Positions 1-8,672 of a stretch of DNA of 64,000 nucleotides are shown here, piece after piece; position 1 is the stretch's first letter, and every line of letters starts with the position of its first letter. The stretch is taken from NCBI RefSeq assembly GCF_041320595.1, contig NZ_CP166625.1, forward strand, positions 3,346,001 through 3,410,000. The letters run 5' to 3'. The position numbers were made by a program, and so were the translations under genes. The notes below the pieces were generated by a model. It searched no databases. It worked only from the letters and a program-made list of their open reading frames with translations, and was not told where the DNA came from. This DNA comes from Pleomorphomonas sp. PLEO. GTDB lineage: Bacteria; Pseudomonadota; Alphaproteobacteria; Rhizobiales; Pleomorphomonadaceae.

Positions 1-1182
1 ATCGGGGTCGGCGATGATGGTGGCGTTGGCCAGATCGCTTCGTGACAGAATTAATTTCCCGAGATCAGCACTACGACTCTCGACGGGGGCTAGGTGTGCG
101 ATCCTCAGGAAGCCCAAATATATTCCCTTGGCAGTCTGCTGGGTAATCAGGACCATAAATCCAAACATTCCGGCTATGACAAGTTTCTTGGACCATGATG
201 GCTCCGCCGTGGCCATTGTTGCTTTTTCGATGTCCCTCCAGGAGATCCAGTATAACATCACGCAGTAAAAAAACCATACACCGGCATGTCTCTGATCGCC
301 GGAGCCAATTACGCTGAAGAATACGGCGCAAATGAACAGCGAAAATAAGGCAGAAAAGAAGGCTGGCCGGCGCGAAAGTAGTCCAAATGGCAATATTATA
401 AAGAAAATTGATTTGATTATGGATGGATAGTCTCCAAACAAGATGGTAGAAATGGCGGTCCTGCCAGGATTTAGAAGAGCCCTGATCACTATCTGTACAA
501 GCGAAACCCCTTGCAGGTCGCGCGTCGCGGCATCGTTGAAGGTTGGTAGAATGGTCAGGGCGCAAATTGCGACGCCCGCAGTGGCAAGGCCGGCGTTGAG
601 AGCAAAAGTGCCCAATTTGGCGCTCCAACGTAAACCTGTCTCCTCCAAGACGTCGAGAAACCAAAAAAGCAGGAAGGCGCCGACCATCATTGCGCCAATA
701 ATATTGGTGTTGGCCAGAATAAAAAGCAGAAGACCGACGACAAAACCTCGATCGCGTTGCCTTTCGTAGGCGATGGCTATCAGAAACATTACGAGTACCG
801 AAATACCGTAGTTCCGCGCCATCACTGAATATTCAAACGATAAAAGGCTGCCGAATGTAAGCGCCACGACGATGAGGCGCGGAAATGGTGATCGGAAAAT
901 CAATAGCGCAACTGCGCCAGCTGCTATGAGTAATGCCGTAGCAGGTAAAATCTCTACTCGACCGAACAGAAAATAGAAGGCGCGAATCATTAAATACCAG
1001 GCGGACGGATGACCTTCTCCGTGCAGAACTTTGAGCATGTCAAATGTATTATTTCCGCTCAAAGCGATGGAAAGTGCGCGAACTTCGTCACGCCACATAG
1101 CGTGGTCATAAACCTGAAATGCTACAACGATGAACCAGGCCAAGAACAAAATAATACCAACCGCACTATCCCTCCTCGACAT
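1..1182 (-). CDS. membrane glycosyltransferase, GT39/PMT-like, 3' end beyond window
   Basis: An open frame of 394 codons runs from the ATG at 1182 to the window edge without a stop, so the C-terminus is missing. The protein begins with a hydrophobic helix, followed by an extracytoplasmic loop containing WRDEVRAL and then GHPSAWYLMI. That D-E pair and the HP motif resemble the first loop of GT39 (PMT/ArnT-like) polyprenyl-phosphate-sugar transferases. At least six more hydrophobic segments follow, including LIVVALTFGSLLSF and IIKSIFFIILPFGLL. GGAGCAAGAGA precedes the start as a ribosome site. The base composition is more AT-rich than that of the neighbours, as is common for envelope-polysaccharide genes. 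The family call is inferred from topology and the first-loop motif; the substrate is unknown. It reads away from the tRNA-Glu. Confidence 0.6.
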   Translation of the reverse strand, partial: MSRRDSAVGIILFLAWFIVVAFQVYDHAMWRDEVRALSIALSGNNTFDMLKVLHGEGHPSAWYLMIRAFYFLFGRVEILPATALLIAAGAVALLIFRSPFPRLIVVALTFGSLLSFEYSVMARNYGISVLVMFLIAIAYERQRDRGFVVGLLLFILANTNIIGAMMVGAFLLFWFLDVLEETGLRWSAKLGTFALNAGLATAGVAICALTILPTFNDAATRDLQGVSLVQIVIRALLNPGRTAISTILFGDYPSIIKSIFFIILPFGLLSRRPAFFSALFSLFICAVFFSVIGSGDQRHAGVWFFYCVMLYWISWRDIEKATMATAEPSWSKKLVIAGMFGFMVLITQQTAKGIYLGFLRIAHLAPVESRSADLGKLILSRSDLANATIIADPD

Positions 1183-1420
1183 TCTCTTGCTCCAAAAGCG
1201 ATGAAATCGCGACCTGTTTCAGTTTTGCGCGCCGGCTCTCTATGGAGAGAACAGGACTACGCCATGACCATTGACCTGGGCATCCGGGGCAGGGGCAGAA
1301 GGACCACGGAATCTACCGAGATGGTCATCGGACGAGAAGGTTAACGAATCGTTTGGCAATGATGCGCATCGCGCCTTGCGTAGCGTTTCAATTGCAATGA
1401 ATTCAAGGGGGGTGTTGGGG

Positions 1421-1495
1421 TGGTACGGCCTACGGGAATCGAACCCGTCTCTCCAGCGTGAAAGGCTAGTGTCCTAACCGATAGACGAAGGCCGC
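1421..1495 (-). tRNA. tRNA-Glu (anticodon TTC)
   Basis: The minus strand folds as a 75-nt tRNA. The 7-bp acceptor stem GCGGCCT pairs with AGGCCGT and is followed by A and an encoded CCA. The anticodon loop CTTTCAC gives TTC, and the T arm carries GGTTCGATTCC. The sequence TTCGTCTATCGGTTAGGAC in the D arm is typical of bacterial tRNA-Glu. Confidence 0.93.
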
Positions 1496-1599
1496 CCAAC
1501 GAGGGGGGCTTATAGAGAGCTTCGAGCGGTTGGGCAAGAGCCTATCGGCATTTGCTGCGGCTTTTTTGCAGCTTCACCTAGTTGCTTGATCGGCAAGCA

Positions 1600-2715
1600 T
1601 TATCCACGGCCGCGACAAGACCAACGCCATTCGCGCCGGCGCCCGGTATCCACATGGATCGACTTTGTGTGACAATAGAGGCCGAGACCGCCGCGCGAGG
1701 GGTGGCCATAGAAGTAACGGGCCAGTTCATCGCGGGCGATGCCGGGCATATAGAGGTCGAGGGCGTTGCAGTAGAGGTGCTGCGAGTGCAGTGCGCCGCG
1801 GACGAGCCGATTATGCGAAGGTGAGCGATAGCCCGATGTGATCACCACCCTACGGCTGAAATGCCTCTCAGCATCGCGAATCATGCCAAGCAGTGTCGGC
1901 TTCACGCAGGAAACGTTGATTTCCGAATGGGCGAGCAGGAGCCCGTTGGCGGCCTGCACCACGTCGCGCGGCAAGCCGGGCACGTAGTGGGCGTAGGGCT
2001 GGACCTCTCCGTCGAAAAGGCCACGCGGATCGCCGTCCGGGCCGCGAGAGGCAAGCACGAGATTGCCCTGCCAGGCGACGCCCGGTAGCCCCTCGAACAG
2101 ATCCTGCGGACGTTCCGGGCGGGCGGTGTAGACGTTGACGAAGTCATGCTCGAGGCCGTCGTCGACGGGCGGCCTCGGCACGGCTATCTTGCTCGGGTCT
2201 GCCTCATCCTCGCCGGCTAGCTCAGCCTCCGACACCTCATCGGCAGCTTCGGGCGGCTCCAGTGCGGCAGGACTCGATCCCGGCGCAGTCGTCGTATCCG
2301 CCTTGGCTACGGTCGCGCTGGCCGCGGCTGGTGTGTCGCTGGCGCCTTTTTCAGGTGCCTTTGAAGACCGAGGTTGTGCAGATGTAGCGGTAGCCGGCTC
2401 GATGGCGGACGGTCGACCGCCGAACAGTGAGGCGAAGATGCTGGTTGCCTTGGGTTTCTCATCGGGCGCCACCGCGGCGACAGTCGCTGCCGGCACGCCT
2501 TCCGTAGCCGGCGTGGCTGCTCCCACCTGTGGCGCGGAGGATGGGGCAGCAGGTTTATCGCTGCTTTCCTCCGCGCTCTTTTCAGCGTCGGTTTTTGCCT
2601 TGATCTCGGCAATCTCGACCGGTGTCAGGGGTTTGAATTCGGAACGATCAAGCACCGCTCCGCAGCCGGCCGCGGTAAGGGTAAGCAACACAAACAGTCC
2701 CGACCGCAGCGTCAT
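1600..2715 (-). CDS. DUF882/M15-type peptidoglycan hydrolase-like lipoprotein
   Basis: This is a 371-residue exported lipoprotein. The N-terminus has a signal peptide ending in the lipobox LTAAGC. Residues about 30-190 are a low-complexity linker rich in Ala, Pro, Glu and Ser. The C-terminal 180 residues form a YcbK/DUF882 (peptidase M15A-like) domain. Zinc-ligand motifs are visible: SGYRSPSHNR, then SQHLYCNALD (His and Asp), then SIHVDTG (second His). The family usually has Gly where this protein has Cys (HLYCNALD). The likely role is D,D-carboxypeptidase or endopeptidase action on murein, anchored in a periplasm-facing membrane leaflet. Family members are often called DUF882 proteins and activity is rarely tested. 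It is transcribed alone, convergent with the tRNA region. Confidence 0.75.
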   Translation of the reverse strand: MTLRSGLFVLLTLTAAGCGAVLDRSEFKPLTPVEIAEIKAKTDAEKSAEESSDKPAAPSSAPQVGAATPATEGVPAATVAAVAPDEKPKATSIFASLFGGRPSAIEPATATSAQPRSSKAPEKGASDTPAAASATVAKADTTTAPGSSPAALEPPEAADEVSEAELAGEDEADPSKIAVPRPPVDDGLEHDFVNVYTARPERPQDLFEGLPGVAWQGNLVLASRGPDGDPRGLFDGEVQPYAHYVPGLPRDVVQAANGLLLAHSEINVSCVKPTLLGMIRDAERHFSRRVVITSGYRSPSHNRLVRGALHSQHLYCNALDLYMPGIARDELARYFYGHPSRGGLGLYCHTKSIHVDTGRRREWRWSCRGRG

Positions 2716-2757
2716 GGCTGCTCCCCTTCCGAGATCAACCGACGCACGGATAGCGCC

Positions 2758-3198
2758 TTACCACTTGCCGGTGTTCGGCATCGACGCCCATGGCTCAGCC
2801 GACGGTAGGGCAGCGCCCTTCTGCAGCAGCTCGATGGAGATGTTGTCCGGCGAGCGAACGAAGGCCATACGGCCATCGCGCGGCGGCCGGTTGATGGTTA
2901 CGCCGCCCTTCATCAGTCGGTCACAGGTGGCGTAGATATCGTCCACTTCATAGGCGAGATGACCGAAGTTGCGGCCCTCGCCGTAGGCTTCGGGATCCCA
3001 GTTGTAGGTTAGCTCGACAAGTGGCGCGCTGTGCGCCCGGCCGGCTTCGACGTCGTCGGAAGACGCCAGGAAGATCAGGGTGAAGCGGCCCGCCTCGTTT
3101 TCTGTCCGTCGGATCTCGGTCATGCCGAGCAGGTCGCGGAAGAAGGCGAGCGACGCGTCGACGTCGGTGATCCGCACCATTGTGTGAAGATAGCGCAT
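2758..3198 (-). CDS. gloA: lactoylglutathione lyase (glyoxalase I)
   Basis: A 146-residue single vicinal-oxygen-chelate protein that converts the methylglyoxal-glutathione hemithioacetal to S-lactoylglutathione. All four expected metal ligands are seen: His in YLHTMVRI, Glu in LVELTYNWD, His in NFGHLAYEV and Glu in ISIELLQ. The start at 3198 is chosen because GAGGAAAACGAC precedes it and because the family begins MRxLHTM; the reading frame is open further upstream, but that extension has no homology-like content. The length matches bacterial GloA. The C-terminal extension of about 20 residues is Pro/Trp-containing and unremarkable. Confidence 0.88.
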   Translation of the reverse strand: MRYLHTMVRITDVDASLAFFRDLLGMTEIRRTENEAGRFTLIFLASSDDVEAGRAHSAPLVELTYNWDPEAYGEGRNFGHLAYEVDDIYATCDRLMKGGVTINRPPRDGRMAFVRSPDNISIELLQKGAALPSAEPWASMPNTGKW

Positions 3199-3519
3199 GT
3201 CGTTTTCCTCCGCTGTGGCCGTCAAATGGCCAGCTTCTGTTTCTGCCCGGCCGGTAGTTATCCTTGGTACATTGATGGATGCAAGGCTCGGCGGCGCTGT
3301 GATTTGGTCGGCTGCGATGGGCCATCTGCCACGCTGGGGCGATAATCCCCGCCGAGGCCAAGGGACGGCGGCGAGAAACCCGCTCAAAACCGTTAACAGC
3401 GGTTAACGAGGGGCTTGCGGAAGGGTAGCCTTCAGGTGGTATTTTAGAAGAAGAATCACGAATAGTCGGAGCGCGGAGTTATTCGCGCTTGTAGTTAGTG
3501 CCATCGTGGAGACTGGCTC
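3199..3519. other. divergent intergenic region between gloA and the cold-shock gene
   Basis: 321 bp with no supported gene. It must contain the divergent promoters of gloA and the cold-shock gene and probably a long cold-shock leader. Inverted GTTAAC-containing sequence near 3390-3405 is visible. I cannot define promoter boxes with confidence. Confidence 0.4.
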
Positions 3520-4095
3520 ATGGCCAAGGCTCAATTTGTGTCTGAAGACAACACCGTCGATGAAGATATCGGCGCGGAAGTCATCGAAGTTGCTGGTGTC
3601 ATCAAGTGGTTCGACGTTGCGAAAGGATTTGGCTTCGTCGTGCCCGATGAGCCGGGTTTGCCAGATGTGCTTCTCCACGTCACCTGTCTGCGGCGCGACG
3701 GCTTCCAGACGGCCTATGAAGGGTCGCGCGTCGTTTGCGAGGCGGTCCGTCGGCAGAAGGGCTTTCAGGCCATGCGTGTGTTGTCGATGGACGAGTCGAC
3801 GGCCATCCATCCTTCGCAACTGCCGCCGTCGCGCACCCATGTGCAGATTACCGCCTCAAGCGGTCTCGAGCAGGTTGAGGTGAAGTGGTTCAACCGCGTC
3901 CGCGGTTTTGGCTTCCTGACACGCGGCGACGGCACCGAGGACATTTTCGTCCACATGGAAACACTGCGTCGCTTCGGTATCACCGAACTCCGGCCAGGCC
4001 AGCGGGTGCTGGTGCGCTATGGTGACGGACCGAAGGGAAAGATGGTCGCCGAAATTCGTCCGGTTCAACCCGGCGGCATACCTTCGTCACATTGA
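3520..4095 (+). CDS. double cold-shock-domain protein
   Basis: A 191-residue protein with two cold-shock domains, a format common in Hyphomicrobiales. Domain 1 (about 23-90) has RNP1-like KGFGFV and RNP2-like VLLHV. Domain 2 (about 118-185) has VKWFNRVRGFGFL and DIFVHM. The domains are joined by a Pro/Ser linker. Such proteins bind single-stranded RNA or DNA and act as RNA chaperones or regulators. The first domain's LLHV is diverged from the usual FVH, so the domains may differ in binding. The acidic N-terminal 20 residues are unlike single-domain CspA. A 320-bp gene-free region upstream probably holds its promoter and leader. Confidence 0.88.
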   Translation: MAKAQFVSEDNTVDEDIGAEVIEVAGVIKWFDVAKGFGFVVPDEPGLPDVLLHVTCLRRDGFQTAYEGSRVVCEAVRRQKGFQAMRVLSMDESTAIHPSQLPPSRTHVQITASSGLEQVEVKWFNRVRGFGFLTRGDGTEDIFVHMETLRRFGITELRPGQRVLVRYGDGPKGKMVAEIRPVQPGGIPSSH

Positions 4096-4108
4096 TGTCC
4101 TAATTGGG

Positions 4109-4146
4109 CGTCGCGCGGCATTGGCAAGGTCCGATGCCGCGCGACG
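4109..4146 (+). terminator. 13-bp stem-loop between cold-shock and DUF192 genes
   Basis: CGTCGCGCGGCAT at 4109-4121 pairs perfectly with ATGCCGCGCGACG at 4134-4146 around a 12-nt loop. There is no T tract, so it may be a weak terminator, a 3' mRNA stabiliser or a processing site. Confidence 0.45.
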
Positions 4147-4188
4147 TGTCGTGTGCAAACACCGAACAGTCAGGGATCGAAGGCAAAA

Positions 4189-4704
4189 ATGTCGGAAGTA
4201 ACGTCGTGGCGCTTAGTGATACGGGCGCTCGCCGCAGGTCTTGTTGCCGCAATCGCCATTCTCTACTTTTTCGGAAACGGTTCGAACGCTGGCGAGGGGG
4301 AAAATCCTGTTGGCCAGCGTTTTAGCCTCAGCGTGGAAACCTCGACTGGGGTCTATCCCTATCAGGTGGAAATTGCCGATAGCGAGGAGAGCCGGGAACG
4401 CGGTCTGATGTTCCGCCGCGACGTTGCACCTGGAACCGGCATGCTGTTCGACATGGGCGTTACGCGCGACGTTTCCTTCTGGATGCACAATACTTTTGTT
4501 CCGCTCGACATCATATTCATATCGGACAAGGGCAGGGTGGTTTCGGTCGCCCGCGGCGCCAAGCCGCAATCGGACACCCGCATTCCCTCAGAGGCGCCCG
4601 TGCGGTTCGTACTCGAGCTTCCGACACCGGAGGCCACGCGCATCGGACTCGCGGTCGGCGATCGTGTTCGCAACTCGGCGATCGACGCTGTAACGGGACA
4701 ATGA
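4189..4704 (+). CDS. DUF192 family exported protein
   Basis: A 171-residue protein with an N-terminal membrane/signal segment (about residues 8-27) and a DUF192 domain. Typical DUF192 motifs are present: ERGLMFR, GMLFDMG, SFWMHNTFVPLDIIF and VLELPTPEA. The fold is known but the biochemical role is not. The ATG at 4189 is preferred over an upstream GTG in the same frame at 4153 because AAGG lies close upstream and because the signal segment then begins near the N-terminus. It follows the cold-shock gene on the same strand after a strong stem-loop, so co-transcription is uncertain. Confidence 0.8.
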   Translation: MSEVTSWRLVIRALAAGLVAAIAILYFFGNGSNAGEGENPVGQRFSLSVETSTGVYPYQVEIADSEESRERGLMFRRDVAPGTGMLFDMGVTRDVSFWMHNTFVPLDIIFISDKGRVVSVARGAKPQSDTRIPSEAPVRFVLELPTPEATRIGLAVGDRVRNSAIDAVTGQ

Positions 4705-4739
4705 TTTAGGGTGTGATCGCCCGCCCGCGCCGCGTCGTC

Positions 4740-6578
4740 TTATTTCACGGGCTCCGCCGGCTTCTTTTCTTTGGAAAAGCGTTGATGCAGCCGGTCGTAA
4801 AGGCGGCGTACCAATTTGGGCGGCGGTAGCTGCGGCGATCGCATGGAAAGATCGACAACATCCTCAAGCCTCAGGCTGGCCTTGACGAGGTGCCCATCCT
4901 CCACGACGCGCGCCATGAGTTCGGCATAGGTGGCAAGTGTCAGCCGGCTGCCCGCGTGCAGGCGGTTGCCGTGACGGGCCGAGAAGGCTTCGGCAACGGT
5001 GAGGCCGCTCAGGTTTGGTGACACCTGGATTTCGTAAAACGTGGCGAGATCGGAGAGCGAGGCATCCGGGGCCACCGCAAATTCGCCAAAGGCCGTGCGC
5101 TTGGCTGCGGCGACGGTCTCGGCGGGCAGCGGGGCAAATAGCCGGTCCAGACGATTGACGCGATCCTGGGGTGAGATGAAATAGGCGTAGTCGCCGCTGC
5201 GGATTTGGCCGGCCTCGGCTGCGTTCTTGACAGCACCGTCGCGCACCACAATCACTGGCTTGAGCCAGGCGGGCAGGGAAGCCGGACGGAGCGCGGCATA
5301 GCTATCGGGTCGTACCGGATAGCCAACCATCTCATTGTCGGTCTGGCCAGGCAGGTCGATCTCGACGCGGCGCGCACTGGCGGCAGCGCGCTTTAACGCC
5401 ATGCCAAAGAAACGCGCCGCCGGTGCAATGGTCCAGCCCTGGACGAGCAGCGATATCAGCACCACGAAGAAGGCGACGTTGAAATACATCGGTGCATCGG
5501 CTGTGCCGGCGAGCGTCGGCACGGTGGCGAGGAAGATCGAGACGGCGCCACGCAGGCCGACCCACGAGACGAAATTGATCTCCGGCGGTGTGAAGCCGAA
5601 CGGCTTCAGGCAGATCCAGACGGCGGCTGGCCGACCGATGATCATCAGGAACAGCGCGATCATCAGGCCCTGAGGCGCATATTCGATCAGTTTGCTGGGC
5701 GTCACCAGCAGACCGAGCATCAGGAACATGACGATCTGACAGAGCCAGGTCGCGCTTTCGAGGAATTTGCTGATGACCGGATAGGAGCGGACAGTGCTGT
5801 TGCCCACCACCAGGCCAGCTACGTAGACGGCGAGGAAGCCGGAGCCGTCGAAATAGGAGGTGATGCCGAAAACGCTGACGGTCAGCGCGATGACGAACAG
5901 CGGATGAAGTCCACCGGGCAATGTCAGCCGGTTGAGAGCCATCGTCGCCAACGCACCGCCGGCAACACCCATCGCCCCGCCGAGCACGGCCTGACGGCCG
6001 AGCGCCGTCAGAGTGCCAAAGCCGGGTGCCGAATGGGCGACGGCCAATTCGGTGAGCACCATGGTGAGAAAGACCGCGACCGGGTCATTGGAGCCGGACT
6101 CGATTTCCAAAGTGGCCCCGATGCGGGGCCGGAGCTGAAGACCTCCCGTTTTCAGAAGAAAGAATACGGCGGCCGCATCCGTTGAGGCGACGATCGAGCC
6201 CAGCAGAAGCCCTTCGATGACATCGTAACCGAGGGCAAGATAGCTGAACGCGCCAATGAGGACGGCGGTCACCGCGACGCCGGCCGTCGCCAGAGTGAGA
6301 GATGGCCCCAATGCCTCTCGGTTCTCGGGAATCCGCATTCTCAGGCCACCATCGAACAAGATGATAGCGAGGGCGCACGAGCCGATCAGATAGGTGAGTC
6401 GGTAGTTGCTGAATTCAATGCCGCCGGGACCGTCGACGCCGGCCAGCATGCCGACCACAAGGAAGACGAGCAGCAGTGGCGTGCCAAAGCGCGAGGCTAA
6501 AAGACTCGACAGGATGCCGAGGAGGATCAGCGTCGCGCCCAAAGCCAAAACAAGGTTGGCGACCGCGATCTGATGCAT
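4740..6578 (-). CDS. cvrA: K+/H+ antiporter, CvrA/NhaP2 type
   Basis: A 612-residue inner-membrane CPA1 exchanger. The N-terminal about 400 residues form 12-13 hydrophobic helices with family motifs ILFDGGLRM, STDAAAVFFLL and ESGSNDPVAVFL (the ND pair of the ion-binding site). The C-terminal about 210 residues are soluble and resemble the RCK_C and CorC/HlyC-associated regulatory domains of CvrA. The likely role is K+/H+ exchange for volume and pH control. The start at 6578 is chosen because AGAGGCTCGA precedes it and because the protein then begins at the first membrane helix; the frame extends 26 codons further upstream without support. Confidence 0.88.
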   Translation of the reverse strand: MHQIAVANLVLALGATLILLGILSSLLASRFGTPLLLVFLVVGMLAGVDGPGGIEFSNYRLTYLIGSCALAIILFDGGLRMRIPENREALGPSLTLATAGVAVTAVLIGAFSYLALGYDVIEGLLLGSIVASTDAAAVFFLLKTGGLQLRPRIGATLEIESGSNDPVAVFLTMVLTELAVAHSAPGFGTLTALGRQAVLGGAMGVAGGALATMALNRLTLPGGLHPLFVIALTVSVFGITSYFDGSGFLAVYVAGLVVGNSTVRSYPVISKFLESATWLCQIVMFLMLGLLVTPSKLIEYAPQGLMIALFLMIIGRPAAVWICLKPFGFTPPEINFVSWVGLRGAVSIFLATVPTLAGTADAPMYFNVAFFVVLISLLVQGWTIAPAARFFGMALKRAAASARRVEIDLPGQTDNEMVGYPVRPDSYAALRPASLPAWLKPVIVVRDGAVKNAAEAGQIRSGDYAYFISPQDRVNRLDRLFAPLPAETVAAAKRTAFGEFAVAPDASLSDLATFYEIQVSPNLSGLTVAEAFSARHGNRLHAGSRLTLATYAELMARVVEDGHLVKASLRLEDVVDLSMRSPQLPPPKLVRRLYDRLHQRFSKEKKPAEPVK

Positions 6579-6656
6579 TCGAGCCTCTGATAGTTTTGGA
6601 GTCCAGTGGAGCGAATTCGACATTTGAAGACTGGCGAACGTAAGGCTCGAGATCAA

Positions 6657-6961
6657 ATGTCAAACTCAAAGATCCACGACAAGCAATAGATAACGAGAGG
6701 CTCTTTTGATTCCGACATTTGCTCGGGGCGGGTATCGGGCGGATGCGGAAGTCAGAGTCGAACCACTCGGCCGGCATGCTTCCATATTGAGGCGACTTTG
6801 GGAACCGATTCATCGGCATGTCTGGATTTTTAACTGGGTAACTCCTGCGACGACGTGCAACCCCGTGCAATTGCGCAACTGTGATGCCCAGACGGCTCTT
6901 TCCGTGATAAGAGGCGCCCGTATCTCTGGGCAGAGAGTTTCTTCGGCGCGGATTTCGACGC
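6657..6961. other. intergenic region between cvrA and the GT39 gene
   Basis: About 300 bp without a supported gene between divergent genes. It is moderately AT-rich near 6640-6700 and probably contains both promoters. I see no RNA gene or repeat in it. Confidence 0.35.
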
Positions 6962-8662
6962 ATGGATAAGCAGAACGATAAGCAGGTCGAGGACGGCGAG
7001 ACGCCGGTCATGCCGTCAGCATCCGGCAAAGGGCTGAACCTCGCGTGGCCGCATGTTATCAATCTTCTCGTTCTGACCCTGGTTGCCTTTGCGCTCTTTG
7101 CGCCGGGCATCTCATCGCTGCCGCTCACCGACCGTGACGAAGCGCTCTACGTGCAGGCCTCTCACCAAATGCTGGAAACCGGCAACTGGGTCGATATCCG
7201 CTTTCAGGACGAGCCTCGCTACAAGAAGCCCGCCGGTATCTACTGGATACAGGCAGCGGCGGCCGAGATAACCGGCTATGGCAAGGACGCGCCGCTCTGG
7301 GTCTATCGTTTGCCGTCGCTCTTCGGCTCGGTGCTGATGGTGATGTTCACCTACGGCATCGGGGCGACGCTTGGTACGCCCCGTGCCGGATTGTTCGCCG
7401 GCCTGCTTTCCGCCTCCGCCATGCTCCTGGGTTTTGAGGCCCACATCGCCAAGACCGATGCCATGCTATGCGCCACGGTGCTCGCATCGGAGTTCGCTCT
7501 GGCTCGCGCCTATGTCGATCCGGCCAGGAAGAGGTCGCTGCCGCGCAACGCGCTGTTCTGGACGGCGATCGGTGTCGGTATCCTGATCAAGGGGCCCATT
7601 ACGCCGCTTATCGCCGGACTCACACTCCTTGCCGTCTCGGCCAAAGAGCGATCGGCGGCGCTTTGGCGGTCGCTGTCGCCGCTGAGGGGCACCCTCTGGA
7701 TGCTCCTTCTGGTGCTGCCGTGGCTCATCGCCATCGGCTGGATCTCGCGCGGGGCGTTTTTCAGTCAGGCTGTCGGCCATGACATGCTCGGTAAGGTGGC
7801 TTCCGGGCAGGAATCGCATGGCGCGCCGCCCGGTATGCATCTTTTGGTCGCGCTCGGTACCTTCTGGCCGCTATCGGTGCTGGTGCCGCTCGCGATCGTT
7901 CAAGCTTGGAAAGCGCGGCGCGAGCCGGCAATCTTCTTCCTGATCGCCTGGGTCGTTCCGGGGTGGCTGGTGTTCGAGGCGGTTGCCACCAAGCTGCCCA
8001 ACTATGTTCTGCCCTTTATGCCGGCGTTGGCCATACTGGTGGCGTTGCTGCTGGACAGCGGCGCGCTTGGCACGGCACGACGCGGCTGGCGGATTTCTGT
8101 CGCCTTCATCGCGATCGGCGCGGTCCTGGTTGGTTTCGGGCTCAACATCGCGTTTCTCATTTATCAGGGATATGCGAGCTGGCAGGGCCTCGTCGGCGCG
8201 GTCGTTGTCGCCGGTCTCGGCTTTATGGCGAGCCGACTGCTCGCCTCCGGACGCCTGCTCCCCGGTGTGGCGGCGACGGTTGCCGCGGCTGGTGGCCTGA
8301 TGCTGCTCGGCTATGCGATACTCCTGCCGGCTGCCCAGCAACTGTGGTTGAGCGATGATCTTGCCAAAGCTGTGGCTAGCGTTCGTCGCTGCGACTCGCC
8401 CGCGGTATCGGTGGTCGGCTACGGCGAGCCGAGCGCCGTCTTCCGTCTGGGCACCACTACCCTGCGGACGACAGCGCCGGTCGCCGCCGAGGCGTTCCTG
8501 GCCAATGATTGCGCCGTCGCCATCGTCGCCGCGGAGGCCAGGGATGACTTCATGGCAGCACTCGGCGAGGGAGAAAAGCCGCTGGAGCCTGCCACCACCG
8601 TTTCCGGTCGTAACCTCAACGGCATGAAGCTGCGCACCATGCTGCTGTTCGTGAAGCCGTGA
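6962..8662 (+). CDS. ArnT-like GT39 membrane glycosyltransferase
   Basis: A 566-residue polytopic protein. Residues about 25-50 are the first membrane helix. The following loop has LPLTDRDEALYVQASHQML with the catalytic-type D-E pair, then RYKKPAGIYWIQ, as in ArnT/GT39 enzymes that use polyprenyl-phosphate sugars. About ten more membrane helices follow, and a 110-residue C-terminal soluble domain closes the protein. The product probably transfers a sugar to a lipid acceptor (lipid A or other) on the periplasmic face. The downstream genes, a PAP2-GT2 fusion and a LAB_N-type membrane protein, start 10 bp later and overlap each other. This supports one operon that makes and transfers a polyprenyl-linked sugar. 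Confidence 0.85.
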   Translation: MDKQNDKQVEDGETPVMPSASGKGLNLAWPHVINLLVLTLVAFALFAPGISSLPLTDRDEALYVQASHQMLETGNWVDIRFQDEPRYKKPAGIYWIQAAAAEITGYGKDAPLWVYRLPSLFGSVLMVMFTYGIGATLGTPRAGLFAGLLSASAMLLGFEAHIAKTDAMLCATVLASEFALARAYVDPARKRSLPRNALFWTAIGVGILIKGPITPLIAGLTLLAVSAKERSAALWRSLSPLRGTLWMLLLVLPWLIAIGWISRGAFFSQAVGHDMLGKVASGQESHGAPPGMHLLVALGTFWPLSVLVPLAIVQAWKARREPAIFFLIAWVVPGWLVFEAVATKLPNYVLPFMPALAILVALLLDSGALGTARRGWRISVAFIAIGAVLVGFGLNIAFLIYQGYASWQGLVGAVVVAGLGFMASRLLASGRLLPGVAATVAAAGGLMLLGYAILLPAAQQLWLSDDLAKAVASVRRCDSPAVSVVGYGEPSAVFRLGTTTLRTTAPVAAEAFLANDCAVAIVAAEARDDFMAALGEGEKPLEPATTVSGRNLNGMKLRTMLLFVKP

Positions 8663-8672
8663 GGAGCCGCCT

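Noticed and set aside
1009-1477. Overlapping plus-strand frames at 1009-1344 and 1271-1477
   Set aside because: They lie antisense to the edge glycosyltransferase start and the tRNA-Glu and show no protein-like motifs.
2135-2935. 266-codon plus-strand frame rich in Ala and Ser
   Set aside because: It is the antisense image of the low-complexity linker of the M15-like lipoprotein.
6657-6961. tRNA-like sequence around 6750-6775 (GTCGAACCACTC)
   Set aside because: No acceptor or anticodon arms can be folded around it.
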